Origin: Protea cynaroides
Taxonomy: Eukaryota > Streptophyta > Magnoliopsida > Proteales > Proteaceae
DNA length: 64,000 bases
Direction: 5' to 3'
Assembly: GCA_028583415.1 (NCBI GenBank)
Contig: CM053276.1
Location: forward strand, 14,219,774-14,283,773
The translations under genes and the position numbers were made by a program. Under the pieces are notes generated by a model. That model worked only from the letters and a program-made list of their open reading frames with translations, was not told the origin of the DNA and ran no database searches. How positions within the stretch are numbered: position 1 is the first letter of the stretch; each line of letters opens with the position of its first letter. Positions 33,412 to 45,455 of this stretch are shown one piece after another.

Positions 33412-33609
33412 TCAATATAACTTAACTAAATCTTCTGTGACAAAATCATGAAGTTCTGTAGCAAACCGCACACCCGTTGGACCACCTCCGACGACTACGA
33501 AATGAAGTTTTTTCTTCCTTTCTTCTTCACATAGGTTAGGAAGGGTGGCCTTTTCAAAACACTCAATCACACTTCTACGGATCCTTTGAGCATCTTCTAC
33601 TTCCTGCAT
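33412..33609 (-). pseudogene. External NAD(P)H dehydrogenase (NDB-type) exon relic
   Basis: An AG acceptor (CATGCAG) precedes an exon reading EVEDAQRIRRSVIECFEKAT, then LHFVVVGGGPTGVRFATELHDF and EDLVKLY. This is the mitochondrial type II NAD(P)H dehydrogenase NDB family. The motif GGGPTGV is the second dinucleotide-binding glycine motif. The family usually has GVEFAAELHD; here R and T replace E and A. A stop follows LVKLY. No other exons were found nearby, so it is probably a fragment. Confidence 0.75.
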
Positions 33610-33938
33610 GAAGAAGATTTTTGTTTATGAACTTAACAGGAACAACAATACTTTGCAGACAAGCAACAATGCAAAAGTAGGAAGCCACATTGATGTTAGG
33701 AGCCACTCTAACAACTGTAGAAACCCCCAATCACAGAACCCACATGTTGAATAATCCGACAATGAACTTTCTTGTTTGGTGCAACAATCTGGGTACACTC
33801 AGCTTCCCAAAATTTGGCTTCTTCTCCATTTTTCTGCCAAAGGAATATAACAAAACAAGGAAGATGGTCTTACTCATCTGTAAACCAGTTGTTAAGAGGG
33901 GAAAATCCCTTCTATTTTTAATCTTACACGTGTCAAGT

Positions 33939-34589
33939 TGTGCCTTCGAAGCCTGAGCGCTCGGAGTGTCTCGCACTCGGCATCATGTATTCGGCCTATC
34001 ATGCATACGGCCTCTCTTGCGCTCGGCCTCTCTGGTAGCGCTCGGAGTTACAGTTCCACTCGGCTACGGTTTTCAGCCGTTGACTAGTCCTAATGTGATT
34101 ATGCCACCCCTGAGGAGTCCTTCTCCCGGTCTGATACGACACCGACTAATCCCGGTCGACCATTACTCACACGTTGACACGTGTCAGTCCCAGAGCTGAC
34201 CGACCTAGCTTCCTTGGCTAAGGTCTCCGACTCCTACTCGGAATCTACCACCCAGGTGTCCCTCATAACGACACGTGGCAATCCTATTGGCGATCTACCT
34301 CCCCGAGTCCTAGTGCCTCTATGCCTCTTCCCAATCTATAAGTAGAGGGCAACCCCTCAAGGTAATTTCTTACGCACGCACAAGTTACAAGCTATTATCA
34401 CTCAAACTCTCTCAACGTCCCACTCTCTAAACTGGAGATAGCTTTCTGCTATCTCTTGGTTGTTTACATTGGGAATCTAACTTAGGCATCGGAGTGTACT
34501 CGGGGCTTAGGCGCCCAACTTCTTTGTCTCATCTCTGTGATTACAGGTCATTCAGAGCGCGGATCGACAGGCGATTTCCAACCGTAACA
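33939..34589 (+). mobile_element. Solo LTR, 651 bp, with 5-bp TSD
   Basis: It begins TGTGCCTTCGAAGCC and ends CCAACCGTAACA, flanked by direct CAAGT at 33934-33938 and 34590-34594. A TATA box (CTATAAGTAGAGGGC) is near 34335. The sequence is GC-richer than the host and rich in CTCGG words. No internal domain is present, so it arose by LTR-LTR recombination. It is likely Ty3/gypsy class, from the LTR style only. Confidence 0.85.
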
Positions 34590-34594
34590 CAAGT

Positions 34595-35770
34595 CAAGCA
34601 GAAACCAAACAAGAAACCAGAGTGTTTAGCTCAAAAGATAAATCTTCTGTCTTCACTAAAAGAAGAAAGTAAACCTACAGAGCTAATAAATGCATATTAC
34701 ATGGCACAAACTCAGCACCTATTGTCAAATCTAAAATGGAAAAATTAGCAAAGAAACTCAGCACCTATTGTCAAATCACATGCTTGCCAACATATAAGTT
34801 GGGGGAGCTATTAAAATGAACATTTAATTGTCCAGTTACAGTGAGACAAACTACAAATGAACAAGTAAAAAAAATTCCCCGTGGATGGACCAATTGGAGA
34901 AAAGGGGGAAAATTTTCTGTGCAACTCTTATACACAGTTCTATTGGTTTTTTTTAAACCAAAGAATGATCATGTGAGCTCTATTTTCAGACAATTAGAAT
35001 TACACATTAGTTTCAGAAAATTCATCAGGGAAGCATACTTTATTCTCCAATTGAAATGCATAAAGTCACTTGTAATAGAAGGTTATCATAGTTTCTTTAT
35101 TTTGACCAAAGAAAAAGAAAAGTATATGTGGGACCTTCTTTATTTTGACCAAAGAAAAAGAAAAGTATCTGTGGGACCTATATCTCCTTGGAACATGGCA
35201 TACAACAATGCAAGTAATATAATAACCAATAAAAATCAGTCCTTCCAAAATGAGGACTGCACCCGGACAGGGAAAAGTAGATCTAGATGGCTGCAAAACA
35301 GAGACGCATTTATGCATTTATACTTCTCTTCTTTTGTGGGAAGAGCAAACCAGCTTAAAGAGGATTAGCTACCATATACCAGGCAAAATTCAAAAAGTTC
35401 AAGACATAAGATTATTACTTAGATGATTGCAAATGCATAAACAAAACCGATATTCTTTATGTTTCCACAGGACTTTGAAATTGTCTCCACACTTGTTGGA
35501 TGGTTGTCTCCATCAGAATTCTGTCAGGCCTTCAATTATAGAAGATGTGTTGATTGTAGAAATTTCCACTAACTTGTGAACTTAGATTTGAGGCTGGCGA
35601 AGAGAACAATGTTGATTGGGAATAATCAAACGTTGACTGCACACAACAAGGGTAAGTTAGTTAGGACCATCTAAGATTAATTAAATGAAAATTAATTCAT
35701 TAAGAATTAAATTATTTGAATATTGCATATCAAACCATTACCAGTAATAATGATGTGAATGATTGATTTG
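34595..35770. other. No recognisable gene; 43-bp tandem duplication at 35093-35178
   Basis: TTCTTTATTTTGACCAAAGA starts two 43-bp units at 35093 and 35136 that differ at one or two bases. The 175-codon frame spanning 34841-35368 includes both copies and has no motif; I treat it as chance. Confidence 0.5.
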
Positions 35771-35771
35771 C

Positions 35772-38700
35772 CTACAGTGGCTGAAACCCTTCCAATGGTG
35801 TTAATTGAATGAGATTAGAAGGCGCAGTTGGGATGCCTTGATGTGAAGATTGATATTCACTATCCCGAATGCTTTTCTTCTTCTTCTTGGGTTGTTTCTC
35901 AACCCAACTTTTATGTCGTTTACCACATTTACGACCTTCTTTCTTCTTCATACCCTTTGCTTGAATAACGTGAAGATTCTTAGCTGGAACAACTAGAACA
36001 GCTGGAACTAAGTCATGATTCCTAAAAGTCCTAAACTTAGTCCTCAACTCATTCATAGTCTGAATAAGCAATGAATATCCCTTTGCTGTAACTGAAGCCT
36101 CTGCTGCTAATTGCACCATATTTAGACAAAGCAGGTTGTAATATTGTATGATATCCAAAACATGTCCGTCAATTGGGGTTACATGAGTTTCTTCTATTGT
36201 GTAATCCTTTACTAACCTAGTCCCATCTCCTCAAAACATAAGACTCGGGTATGAATTTGATATCATCCATAAAACATAGAATTCTCAAAGCATGACGAAA
36301 AAGAATGCCGAAACTCTCAAATTTCTTACAGCTACATTTTATCATACCCTCAGATGGCTTGGATAATACTTTAAACTCATCCTTGTTATCATAATAGCAA
36401 TTACGTACTTGATGAACTTGATATGACACTGAGAGGGGGGGTGAATCAGTGTCTGAAAATTTTTCCCAATTATTCACTGCTGCCTAGAGTTGATGGAGAC
36501 TTAACTTTTCACATACACACAAGCGCATACAAATCTACCTCGCTACCACTCAGTGGCTAGGTCTATCAGATTAGCACACCCATCCTGCAAACCATTCCAT
36601 GCACTCCAAAATATATAAAAAAATAAAGACAGTCCACAACACAAGATATACGTGGTTCACCAACACAGTGTGTGATGGCTAGTTCACGGAGTAATGCCCA
36701 ACGAGCTCCGTATTTACTCAACACTCAACTTTTAGTCTCTTACAAGACAAGGATACTAATCTTAGGTTTTTCCAGCATAAAACTGAGAGGGCGCACCAAC
36801 GCCAAGATTCAGGCTTAACAGCCAGTGTCCAGCACCCACTGAACACACCACGCTTAACTCGCACCCACGAGAAGTAAATAATAATTTTTTTAGGCTTATA
36901 ATTATGCCTTAGAATTTTTCCCCAAACTAGATAGGTATTCTATTTTTTTTTTCACCTATACTAGCATACAGTGCATAGAAAACATTAAAGAGGATAGGGA
37001 ATGAGAAAATCTCACAACCGATATTCTTGAATGGCCAGCAATAATTTTTGAAGCTCCACACTACTTTGAGAAACCTTGAACAGCCTTCAATGATAGTAAA
37101 ACTTGATTCATAGAGCACACCTTGCTCATCGGCTTCCAATCTCCTCCACACAACCCATAATCACCATGAATGGAAAAATAAAAATTCTATCAACCTCATA
37201 TAGGAATTCAGCACTCCATTGATGCACAAAGAAGAGGTAGTTGGTGATTGATTACTCCCACAGGGTACGAAACCCTAGAAATCCTTCTCTCTACCTTCAA
37301 AATGCTCTTTTTAATTTTTCTCTAGGTTTTTACGACTCCAACGGTGCCCAATGTATAGAGCATCCAAAAATATGAAAACTGCAACTTGAACGGACCGATT
37401 TGGAGCTCGGATGAAGAAGTTATGGCAGTTTGAAGTTTGGCCAACCAAAAGATTCAAAATAGAATCTTTCCTTTTATAATCGTAGCCGCGCCGCTGATCC
37501 GCTGTCGAGATCTGATTGGTCGATCGAAGTATCTTCTCTACCGGCCGTTAGATTGACTTCAAAAAGGCGGGATTTGTTTCTCGCCGCTGGATCTGCATAA
37601 ATAGCGTCGGTGAACTTCGGAGTCATCGTAGGCTGTTAGATCAGGATCTGTCCCGCCAAAGTACTGCATGCGTGTTACACTGAATCAGGAAAGTTCCTCA
37701 TGCAATGTGACGCACACCTCTAAGTTGCACGTGGCCAATAAGATCCTACGCGATGGAATTTGACGCAATCGCTGAGATCCACTCGAGCCCACCTTAATCA
37801 AATCCATCCCATCTGGATCTTGACGACGTGGCTCATTCTGAGCCGTCCGAACAAAATTTATCTCTATTTGTGATAATTTCAGCCTTCTCCCTCAACTCTT
37901 GATAATTGCAAAAAGACCCCTGAACAAATGTTTAATGGCTTTTTTGAGCGATCCGACGAAAACTGTGATATCTCTCTCATCCGACGTCAGAATTGAGTGA
38001 TTTAAGTTGCGTTGGAAAGATAACTCGACGCTCTACATCTTTTCATTGTCGGATTACCATGAACCTGCTGTGGGACCCACCAATATTTTCTCTCTCCTCT
38101 CTTTCTCTGTATTTTCTCTCTACATCTTCTTTCTTCATGTAATGCATCAAAATGCCACAACATTGCCTCATCATTAGAAACTCGGCCACAACATTAGAAA
38201 CTGTGTCACATCACCAGTGGGGTCCACAGACACTCTCTCTCATCAAATGCAGTGTAAAATCTCATTTAACTCATTGCAAGTCATCTGAAACACATGTAGA
38301 ACACACAAGCAAAGTTGCCACATCTGTGCCACTGCACTGACACTCTCTCTCCTACACTGATACTCTCTCTCCTAATTTCTTTAACTGTATGCTCACAAAC
38401 ACTGTCACATCAGCCAAGTTGCCAACAATGACAACACAAAGTCCAACAGTACTTACGTATGCCACTATCTTCATTCCTTTCTTTTATGTAACATGAACCA
38501 GATGATGAATACTCTTCGTGGAATTCATCAAAAAAATTTGGAGTATACTTTTATGTAGCTTGTTTCATGAGGGGAATGTTGGGATAGGTATTTCTAGGGA
38601 GTTTATCTCTTGCATCAAATTCGGCCTTCAACTCATTTTCACATTTATCATTAACCACCCTTTCAAAATGCTTGAAGAACTAAACCGCATCTAACTTGGA

Positions 38701-39951
38701 GCTCAAGTAGTCATTCATATCCCCATTAAGACTTTCACTCAATTGTGTACTCCTCATACCTATGATCAAACTCTTCTTCATGAAACAGTTGGTCCATTTC
38801 TCTTTCACTCTATAAGTACGATCTAACCATGAATCTGTTAGAATAGGATACAAAGTGATCAACTTCTGCCAAGCCATTTCAAAATCTCACTCCTCATCAT
38901 ATTGATACATGCAAGCCTTGAATTCTTTCAAAAAAGTATCATTAAGTTTCCTAGGTGTTTAATCCCATTTTGCATAAGTTACCAAGATAGGATATTGCTT
39001 TTGCCATTGCAGCATCTTGATCAGTAAATATAGTCATTGATTGTTTCTGATCATGAGCTTCAAGGAATGCCTTCAACAGTCATTTGAACGATTCGACTGT
39101 CTCATCATACAATAGTATAGCCCCAAAAATTATTGTGGTTCTATGGTGATTGAAACCTACAAATACACAAAAGGACCTCTATTCTTTGTTGGTGGAAAAT
39201 GTAGTATCAAAAGTAATCACATCACCAAAGAGTGTGTACTCCACCCTCATCTTATGATCAGCCCAAAAAACGTTAGTTATCTGATCTTCCTCGTCTATTT
39301 GTATTGCAAATTTAAAAAAATGATTAGAATTGATTTGCTGCTGAAAGTAATTGATCACACTTTCGGCTTCACCACAAGCTAAGTGACGTTGTCTCTTGGT
39401 ATGGAGATAATTATGAACATCCACTTTAGTATACCCAAGATTTTCTGTCCAATGCCACCAACTTGCCTACTCATAAAGTCAAATGTTGCCTTAGTGCTCA
39501 TCCAAGAATCATCTGCCAAATCAATCCCTATGGCATGTACATCTGATATCTTGCGTTGCGAACGCATATATTTTAAAGTAACCGGTAAGTAGAGGAGATG
39601 ATTATGCTCTTCCTCAAAATCAAAGCATTGGTACTGCCCAACTTCATCAATGTCTCGAATTCCCATTCTTGCTTTACAATCAGCTCTTATAGCTGCTTGA
39701 GGCTTAATTGTCTCTCGATCCCGTTTGTCGTGCTTCCTCAACCCATATTTATTACATACAAACCGTCTCAAAGTTAAGAGTCTCTTAGTTATATCTTCTG
39801 TCTTTTTCCAATGATAGTATTCTCTCCTATTATTGAACCTCATGCTTTTCCCGTAAGCATTATAAGACTCCTATGCTTTTTCCTCTGTATCAAACATCAT
39901 TCCAATCTTAGGTGTACCTTCAACATCGTTTCCAATCTCGTGATCTCCCAT
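35772..39951 (-). pseudogene. FAR1/MULE-type transposase, broken and split by an LTR
   Basis: It starts MGDHEIGNDVEGTP (ATG at 39949-39951) after a TTTTTTAG acceptor. The FAR1 DNA-binding domain follows (RREYYHW, KYGLRKHDKRDRE, CKARMGI, FEEEHNH), then the MULE transposase core (GDVITFDTTF and TDQDAAMAKA, which hold the catalytic Asps; MRSTQLSESLNGDM) up to about 38455. After the LTR at 36424-38448 come the SWIM zinc finger (KCSCKKFESFGILFRHAL) and the C-terminal tail (ending near 35772). Breaks: a stop after EEKA, a frameshift near 39425, stops near 39180 and 39090, a deletion after AKAIS, and further stops near 38690. It cannot make an active protein. Confidence 0.85.
36424..38448 (-). mobile_element. 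Solo-LTR-like sequence II (copia type), inserted in FAR1
   Basis: In minus orientation it begins TGTTGGACTTTGTGTTGTC and ends CCCCCTCTCAGTGTCA. The FAR1 reading frame resumes on each side (GIRK before, YQVHQVRNCY after) with only a TA overlap, so no clear 5-bp target duplication was found. It aligns over its length with sequence I at 31348-33355, except for the GC-rich repeat found only there. Its DNA holds no retroviral-type domains. Confidence 0.65.
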
Positions 39952-40984
39952 TATATTCTAAAAAAAATAACCAAATCAATAAATGACCAACAAGCATGCA
40001 TGTGTACTCAGTAAATTTAGCAAGCATGCCATGTCAATAAAAGCAGTTAAGAGAAGCAAATAAATGGAATGCTTGTAACAATAAGAAACTAAGAGAAGGG
40101 GTAAGGAAGAGTCTCACCGGTAGTTATAAGCACAGAAATGTTGCAGAGGGAAAATATCAACAAAATCAGGGATTGAGTCTCCTGCAAATTCAAAATACCC
40201 TGAAACAAAATCCCCCAAGCTTGATAATAGAACACAGTATAGATAAAACAATGAAATAGAGAACTCAGATACTGACATGCTCGTAATTTGTATATATAAA
40301 CCTCTGAATATGAAGAAAAAAAATCCTAGCAAATAGGCTAACATAAAGAAGAAAGAACTTAGGAATCCACTTGAGATAGGGAGAACCAAACCCCTGCAGT
40401 GAAAACACCACACTAGTACTGAATAACAGAGAACACTGACACTAGGTAAATTCCAGTATGAATGACAATAGTATGCTAAAAGCTATGCAGTTACATCGAT
40501 TTAATGGGTTTTCTAGGGTAGTAGTGTATTGTCAGAATGAGATATAAATTAAAGAATTTAGCGCACAATGCATAAGGTTCAGCTAGGTTTCTTACCAAGT
40601 TTTTAGCAAACAACAAGAACTCAATAAGTTTGTAACGACAGAGTTCAACAAGAAACACCCGAGTCAAAACAAAAACCCAGATCCATATTCTTGATTTAAG
40701 CAAAACCCAACGAGAAAATCCCCTATGTCATCTTCTTGCTATTACTGATACCAAGAACCTAGTCACACAAGCAAGAAAATAATCGAAACCCAAACTGGAA
40801 AGTAGTTAAACAGAGAGAACATGAAAGAACAAACCTGTTAAAAATCAAAGAATCATATGGAAGCAGACACGTTATCTTCCTTCCAAATGATTCTAAACAT
40901 ATCTTAAACTTGAAATGCAATGATTTTAAAAGTAGTACGGAGAATCAAGAAGAACTGAAGGAACCACGAGAAAGACAAGAGTAC
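39952..40984 (-). other. 5' region of the FAR1 element (introns, leader)
   Basis: AT-rich sequence between the FAR1 start and the repeat-bearing leader exon at 40985-41200. CTTTCAG followed by GTACTC at the exon edge (about 40982 on minus) would serve as a donor. No other coding is seen. Confidence 0.35.
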
Positions 40985-41200
40985 CTGAAAGAGGTGCAGC
41001 TGCTTCTTTCTTTCTCCCAACTTTCTTCTCTCTGAAATCGTCCTGCAGCTTCTTTCTTTCTCCCAACTTTCTTCTCTCTGAAATCATCCAGCAGCTTCTT
41101 TCTTTCTCCCAACTTTCTTCTCTCATCACGATTTCCCGCCTGCTTCGATTTCCAGCCTTCTTCTTTCTTTCTCCCAACTTTCTTCTCTCTCACAAGACCC
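40985..41200 (-). repeat. 46-bp tandem repeat in a leader exon
   Basis: The plus-strand word TTTCTCCCAACTTTCTTCTC occurs at about 41011, 41057, 41103 and 41168 (periods 46, 46, 65). Since 46 is not a multiple of 3, each unit on the minus strand is read in a new frame: REKKVGRKKE, then RRKLGERKK, then REKKVGRKKEA, then REESWEKERS, all within one open frame starting MGLVREKK (41202). A single-unit relative lies at 24240-24310. Confidence 0.75.
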
Positions 41201-41841
41201 ATTTTGCTATTACTTATGCATCAGGGATCGTTGGATGGAGTCTATGCTAGGTGTCACGAATCCACTTTAACCAACCAACTCTCCTGCCTAAAGTCAGGTG
41301 GGAGAGGATTTCTTTCCGCCGTCATATTGCTATGTAATTAATTCCAAATCATTCCATATTTAGTTACTAATTTACACTTCGCTTTGCATTCAAAACCCCA
41401 GCATTTAAAAAATAATAAATTTTATATCTTATATTATCATTACTAAATATGTTAAGAAATTTAGATAGTTTATACAATAATTTTGTGTTACAACTTGTTA
41501 GTTGAAGAATGATAGCCTTTGTGAGTGCAACACACAACAAAATAAGTTGATAAAACAAGCCTAAGTTTTGCTGCAATTCTAATGCAATTCTCTACATCAA
41601 TAAACAGAGATATTTTTAGAGGAAGAACGAGAAAAAACAGAGGAAGGAAATAGGGTTAAGCTGAAACATTTTCTTCTTTTCACCTTTTCCTTTTTACAAC
41701 ACTTTGTAAGTTCTATTTATACATATGTTGAGATATCATCTCAGCCATACATGTGTCTTAATATATTACCCTTTAACTTAACTTGAGTTAACTAACTTAA
41801 CTTAAGTTATTTACACAAAACATAAACACAAGTATTGATTG

Positions 41842-42690
41842 TGATGCAGCCCAATTGCATCCATGTTCAACGATTATATCATTACATCAAGGCACAAGCC
41901 CATCAAGCCCATATGACCCAAAATCATTTGGCCCAAGACCAAGGTATGAACCAAGCTACAAAAGAACCAATGAACCTGTCCCTTGCTCCTTAAAACCAGT
42001 CCATTTTTGGTGACCTTTCAAGTCTCTAGTGGAGAATGAGGTGGCATTTTTTATTCAATGTTTCTAGAGTCTTCTCTACGTTAAAGCTTACATCAAGATA
42101 TTGGAACTTACATCAAAACTTTGGAGCTTGCATCAATACACATTGGGACAAATTTCAATGCCTTGGAACAAGAATCAACACATTGGGACAAGTTTCTATG
42201 TATTGAAAATTTTTATATCATTTATATTTCTTTTTTATTTTCTCTATGTACAATCTCAACCTTAAGATTATAAATGATGGTTGAGATTATTTTGAGTTAT
42301 TTAAAGTTTGTTAAACCTATAAATAGTGGCTTATTCTCATGTAATAGAAAAAAAAAGATGATTTGGTGAATGAAATTTGGATTGAAGTTTATCTTCTCCT
42401 TTGAACCTTGAAGAGTTCATCTTGAAACCTAGAAGAGTTTCACTTCAACCTTGAAGAGTTGGAGCTTTCCTATTCCTTGAAACCTTGAAGAAGTTCCATT
42501 TCATCCTAGAAGAGTTGAAACTTTATTCTTCACCTACTTCCTAGAAGAGTTGTAGGCCACCTTTGGAGTTGATTTACATCCTAGAAGAGAAGTAAGTCAC
42601 CCCACCTTCACTTCCATTAATTATATCCTCTCTTTTTTTTACAACCTGAAAATTTTTAAAAAAAAAAAATTATTTTCGCACTTCACGGCA
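41842..42690 (+). mobile_element. Plus-strand LTR-like insertion
   Basis: It starts TGATGCAGCCCAATTGC. A plus-strand TATA box CCTATAAATAGTGG lies near 42320, followed by a leader with repeated CTTGAAGAGTT and CTAGAAGAGTT words and by A runs near 42660. It interrupts the minus-strand copia LTR. No target duplication was found, so boundaries are approximate. Confidence 0.45.
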
Positions 42691-42786
42691 ATCCTTTTTT
42701 TATCCATTTTGTCATATCTTACACTCTCCCGATCCATTATTTCCATGAACCAACAATCGACCTACATCAGGTTGTCTTACAACACA

Positions 42787-43083
42787 TTAATTCTCTACAT
42801 TCTCCCCCTTAATGTGTTGTTCCATAACTCCCAAAGCTTCTTTGAATTGTTGAAACTTCATCCTTGGCAATGCCTTTGTAAATATGTCAGTTACTTGCTT
42901 TTTTGACATGCAGAATTTCAGCTGCACTTCTCCTTCTTGAATTGCTTGACGAATGAAATGATTTTTGATTGCAATGTGCTTTGTGCGATTATGATAAATT
43001 GGATTCTTTGCTATAGCAATTGCTGATTTATTATCACAATAAATCATGGTGCTTTTTTTTTGCTTGAATCCAATGTCCTTCAT
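42787..43083 (-). pseudogene. Copia RNase H fragment
   Basis: The 98-codon frame has IYCDNKSAIAIAKNPIYHNR, then TKHIAIKNHFIRQAI and VTDIFTKALPRMKF, the standard C-terminus of the copia polyprotein. Just upstream (43090-43285) the matching RNase H start (WVSKRQQLVAQSSTEAEYIS) is readable with a stop before LRRIMK. It is part of the element at 41583-43285. Confidence 0.85.
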
Positions 43084-43289
43084 AATTCTTCTTAATCAAA
43101 TAGCTTGTGAAGTTGCTAAAGAAGCCGAGATATATTCAGCTTCAGTTGATGATTGAGCAACCAATTGTTGCCTCTTGGAAACCCATGAAAACACACCTAA
43201 ATCCAATAAAAAGGCATAACCATAGGAGCTTTTCATGTCATCGACACAACCACCCCAATCATTATCGCAGTAGCGAACACAACTATAAA

Positions 43290-43358
43290 AGTTTCATTTT
43301 TAAGTTAAAAAATTTATCTTCCCTTCCCTTCAATTTCCCTTGCAATCAAACATAGTCT
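43290..43358 (-). other. TIR end of the FAR1-bearing element
   Basis: The minus strand reads GACTATGTTTGATTGCAAGG followed by GAAATTGAAGGG, preceded by TTA. It is homologous to the end at 23913 (GGCTATGTTTGGTTGCAAGG). It is separated from the rest of its element (41333 downward) by the copia insertion. The distal end near 35.7 kb was not found. Confidence 0.5.
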
Positions 43359-44912
43359 TAAGGCATACCTAATCCGACACTCCATCACCATGCTTTCGGA
43401 CGAACTTGGAAAAATTGTCTTGGCATGAGAGACACACAGGAATGAAAAATTCGGACTTCCAATGACTTAGGTTGTATTTAGATGTCAAGAAAAGAATTTT
43501 AAAAAAAAATTGAAACAAGAAAGAGACATAAATTCATCATTGTTTTTTTCTTTTCTTTTTTTCTTTTTTCTTAACTTAACATTACTTTAAAACAACAGAT
43601 AATGCAAAAGTAGACCATATTATAGATATTTGTGTTGGAAGACTTTCTCCTATAAAAAAGAGAAGAGGAAAGCTGATGGATAGCAATCTTCCGTGCTCTC
43701 TCACATGCTGGATAGCATTTTCTTATGCCCTCTAATACAGGGCAGTGAAATGAATTTTCTTATGCCCTCTCATAATGCACTGTTTGGTTTGACTAAGTTG
43801 TTTCATTAATTTAATTCTGACAAACAACATGAGTTGGTGACTTTGCTCTCTTCAGAGCAAGTTGGAGCATTACACGTGATCCGCATGCAAAGTGAAAGCC
43901 CATTAAATTGTCCTTTTTATATTCAACTACCTACCTAACCTCAGTCCATCCTTGCCTGGCATAAGCCCATCATTTATTATTATATTTGATGAAACAATTG
44001 GTCTTATATCCCTACCAATTCCTTGCTACGGTGTTTCAGTGCACGAGATTCTTGCTATTCATGTGATCATTAAATTATAATATAACAACTTTATCGTCAA
44101 AAAAATCCATTGCAAAACTTTTTTATATAATTTTTACCATTTTTTTAGACTGGATCTTTGAATTTTGTAATTATACAATGTTTAAGAATTGCAAATTGAC
44201 CCATAGGTTGAAGCGTTGAGAAACAACTAAAAACTATCGTATTATAAAAATATAGAAATTCCCAAGGGCACCCATGTGAAGATTCACTAATATAGTATTT
44301 GTGTATATTCCAATTTTCCCTTGTCTTCAAAACTGGAGTTCCTTCCGCCCACACTAGAAGATGCCAAATGGGCTTACAATAATGGGCCTTTCAGTGGGAC
44401 TTAGTCCCGAGCTTTAGTCTTTCCAATGCCATGGACCTAAGTGAAATATTAAAATTTCCAATGAAAATTATCCCCACACTGCCGGTGTTATGCACATTGC
44501 ACCCTTTCATTCTTTCTCTCTTCCATGTCCCACCCTCTCCCGTGCTCTCATTGGCTGGACATGGGATTCCATTCCACAGCATTGGCGTGGAGATCCCCTA
44601 CCAAATTTAGAACTACTATCCACACATAGACCTAATTAATGTACCATCCATTGCTTGGACCCACCTACGGATTTCAAACCCCACCCCACCACCGTCTTGC
44701 GGACGCACGCAACACAAACACATATAGAAAGAGATGGCAATTTTGAGAAAGCTATACATCAAAGCTAAAAAGTTGTGGTTACAGTGTTGGAAATGTGTAG
44801 TGAGAGCTCCCCTAGCCATGAATGATGTCTTTGAAGGATTTGTGGATCTATATTTCGACCTTGCTCCAATGTACTCTCTTCTATCACAATTTCCTGCATC
44901 AAAGAGCGTTTG
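43359..44912. other. No recognisable gene
   Basis: AT-rich with a TTTTTCTTTT tract at 43545-43575. A MITE-like start (GGTTGTATTTAGATGTCAAG) near 43469 resembles sequence at about 48388, but ends are not defined. On minus, TTTGATGCAG at about 44905 is a possible acceptor, but no convincing exon follows it. Confidence 0.35.
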
Positions 44913-45389
44913 TTAAGAAAACACATCAAACAAAACCATCACAGAGAGAGAGGGAGAGACTAACTTTTGATTTCTCCCTTTTTTTGTTCTTGAAGAACCC
45001 TGATATGTGGATGGAAGACCGAAGCACCTCAGAAAAGGCTTAAAAAATTGTCCTAGGTAGTAGCAGGGATTAACGCAAAAGTGCATTATTGTTCTTTGAC
45101 TGATCACCATAGGCGAAGATTCCTCCATTTCTTCTATCTCTTCTTCATCATCATCTTGTTCCATCCCCACATTCAGTTTTATTCTTCTTGTGGATGTTGT
45201 CAAGTGCCCTTTAATGATTGTTAGATCTTCAGTCACCTCCAACTTTCTACTTGCATTACTTTTAGACTTTATGGCCTGTATCAATGAGATATCATCAACT
45301 TTAGCATGACATTCTCTCTTCATGGATTACTTGGAAAATGGAAGTTCACTACTACTTGCATATCTGGATTGAAGGTGACACTTCTTTTT

Positions 45390-45455
<66 letters not shown>

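Larger units (their letters stand above)
41583..43285 (-). mobile_element. Copia 3' end: RNase H plus LTR, 5'-truncated
   Basis: In minus orientation the end of RT/RNase H (43285-42787) is followed by a polypurine tract AAGGGGGAGA and an LTR starting TGTAGAGAATTAATG at 42799. The LTR has a TATA box (ATGTATAAATAGAAC on minus, near 41718) and appears to end near 41583 (GAGAATTGCA). It is itself interrupted by plus-strand LTR-like DNA. The 5' part is missing where the TIR end resumes at about 43290. Confidence 0.65.

Noticed and set aside
34841..35368. 175-codon plus-strand frame
   Set aside because: Includes a 43-bp tandem duplication and no domain; lies between decayed elements, so likely chance.
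44913..45323. A fourth Pep peptide (SSRTKKGRN) in the 45-kb frame
   Set aside because: The spacing lacks Gly at -7 and the frame continues beyond the Asn for more than 25 residues, so it does not fit the Pep pattern; only the helix similarity is retained as a finding.
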